The position numbers and the translations under genes are program-made. The notes under the pieces were generated by a model, which saw only the letters and a program-made list of their open reading frames with translations, did no database searches and had not been told where the DNA came from. 6,148 nucleotides of DNA from an uncultured Rhizobiaceae group bacterium. GTDB lineage: Bacteria; Pseudomonadota; Alphaproteobacteria; Rhizobiales; Rhizobiaceae. The stretch covers positions 1 to 6,148 of the forward strand of contig CALHHQ010000073.1 in the NCBI GenBank assembly GCA_938030645.1, written 5' to 3'. The stretch's first letter is position 1; each line of letters begins with the position of its first letter. Below, one piece after another: positions 5,598-6,148 of this stretch.

Positions 5598-6148
5598 ATG
5601 GCTAAGGAAGAAAATCACGTTTACCAATCCATTGCCCAAAGCATAATAGACCACGGCATTGAAACCATGTTTGGGCTTATGGGCGACGCAAATCTTTTCA
5701 TGGTTGATGAATATGTGCGCTCGTGTGGCGGAACGTTTGTTCCCGTGGCCCATGAAGGGAGTGCAGTCTTAATGGCGCTTGGCTACGCGAAAGTCTCCGA
5801 GTCTGTTGGTGTGGCCACTGTTACGCATGGACCAGGTTTTACGAATTGCATCACGGCCCTCACCGAAGGCGTGCGTGGACATGAGCCTATGGTTCTTTTG
5901 TGCGGCGATACGCCAGTTCTCGCTCCGCAAAACCTGCAGAACATAGACCAGCGGGAACTGGCAAAAGCCACTGGCGCTGGCTTTGAGCAAATGCGCGCAC
6001 CCGAAACCGCAACCGCCGACGTGGCCAAAGCGATCTATCGCGCACGGGTGGAGAAACGGCCGATTGTTCTGAACATGCCTGCCGATCAGATGTGGCAGAA
6101 AGTCGAACATGAGAAGATCGTCTATCCCGTATTCAGTGCTCCGATGAC
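5598..6148 (+). CDS. Thiamine-diphosphate-dependent enzyme, acetolactate synthase-like (N-terminal part, cut by window edge)
   Basis: Only the first 183 residues of an enzyme usually about 530-600 long are present. They match the N-terminal TPP-binding (pyrimidine) domain shared by acetolactate synthase, benzoylformate decarboxylase, glyoxylate carboligase and relatives. Glu53 in VAHEGSAVLMALGYAK is the conserved glutamate that activates the cofactor. THGPGFTN (76-83) is the GPG motif, and RPIVLNMPAD near residue 160 ends the domain. The position usually written VPGG or YPGG in acetolactate synthases reads LMGDAN (27-32), so this is probably not the biosynthetic IlvB/IlvI enzyme, but the substrate cannot be told from this half. 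The start is set by AAGAGG ending 6 bases before the ATG. The divergent Lrp regulator suggests amino-acid or 2-oxo-acid metabolism. Translation stays open to base 6148. Confidence 0.88.
   Translation, partial: MAKEENHVYQSIAQSIIDHGIETMFGLMGDANLFMVDEYVRSCGGTFVPVAHEGSAVLMALGYAKVSESVGVATVTHGPGFTNCITALTEGVRGHEPMVLLCGDTPVLAPQNLQNIDQRELAKATGAGFEQMRAPETATADVAKAIYRARVEKRPIVLNMPADQMWQKVEHEKIVYPVFSAPM

Noticed and set aside
5769..6110. A 113-codon minus-strand open frame inside the TPP enzyme gene
   Set aside because: The plus strand here encodes the conserved TPP-binding domain; the antisense frame is a by-product of its codon use.

Overview
The window looks like a piece of an alphaproteobacterial chromosome, most likely from the Hyphomicrobiales (Rhizobiales) or a close relative, with a moderate GC content of roughly half by eye. 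The main reason is the gene order on the minus strand: ubiquinol-cytochrome c chaperone, DUF177/YceD protein, plsX, fabH, ihfA. The mitochondrial-type cytochrome bc1 assembly chaperone is itself typical of Alphaproteobacteria. The genes look like ordinary core genes. I see no insertion sequence, CRISPR array, tRNA, rRNA or phage gene, and no gene-free stretch longer than 165 bases.

Layout from left to right. Bases 1-78 hold nothing I can name. Positions 79-402 (minus) encode a small DUF1801-type protein. After an 85-base gap with two palindromes comes ihfA (488-802, minus). A 165-base gap with a good promoter candidate separates it from fabH (968-1939) and plsX (1943-3034), which are 3 bases apart. 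A 122-base gap with a bulged hairpin separates plsX from the DUF177 gene (3157-3711), which lies 2 bases from the bc1 chaperone gene (3714-4286). All six are on the minus strand, so transcription runs from about 4350 down to 79, probably with internal entry points. A 139-base divergent region then leads to a bamE-type outer-membrane lipoprotein gene (4426-4941, plus). This gene converges on an Lrp/AsnC regulator gene (5012-5455, minus). The regulator diverges from a thiamine-diphosphate-dependent enzyme gene (5598 onward, plus) that is cut off by the right edge.

How the genes fit together. PlsX makes acyl-phosphate for phospholipid synthesis and FabH starts fatty-acid chains, so the centre of the window is a lipid-synthesis module. 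YceD, IHF-alpha and the bc1 chaperone are co-located housekeeping genes, and BamE belongs to outer-membrane protein assembly. The Lrp regulator probably controls the adjacent TPP enzyme, and possibly itself.

No clearly new system is visible. The points most worth a second look are in the gaps: a pair of interleaved bamE/chaperone promoter candidates framed by a perfect 9-bp inverted repeat, the plsX leader hairpin, paired boxes around the ihfA promoter, a palindromic site between lrp and the TPP enzyme gene, and the two palindromes downstream of ihfA.
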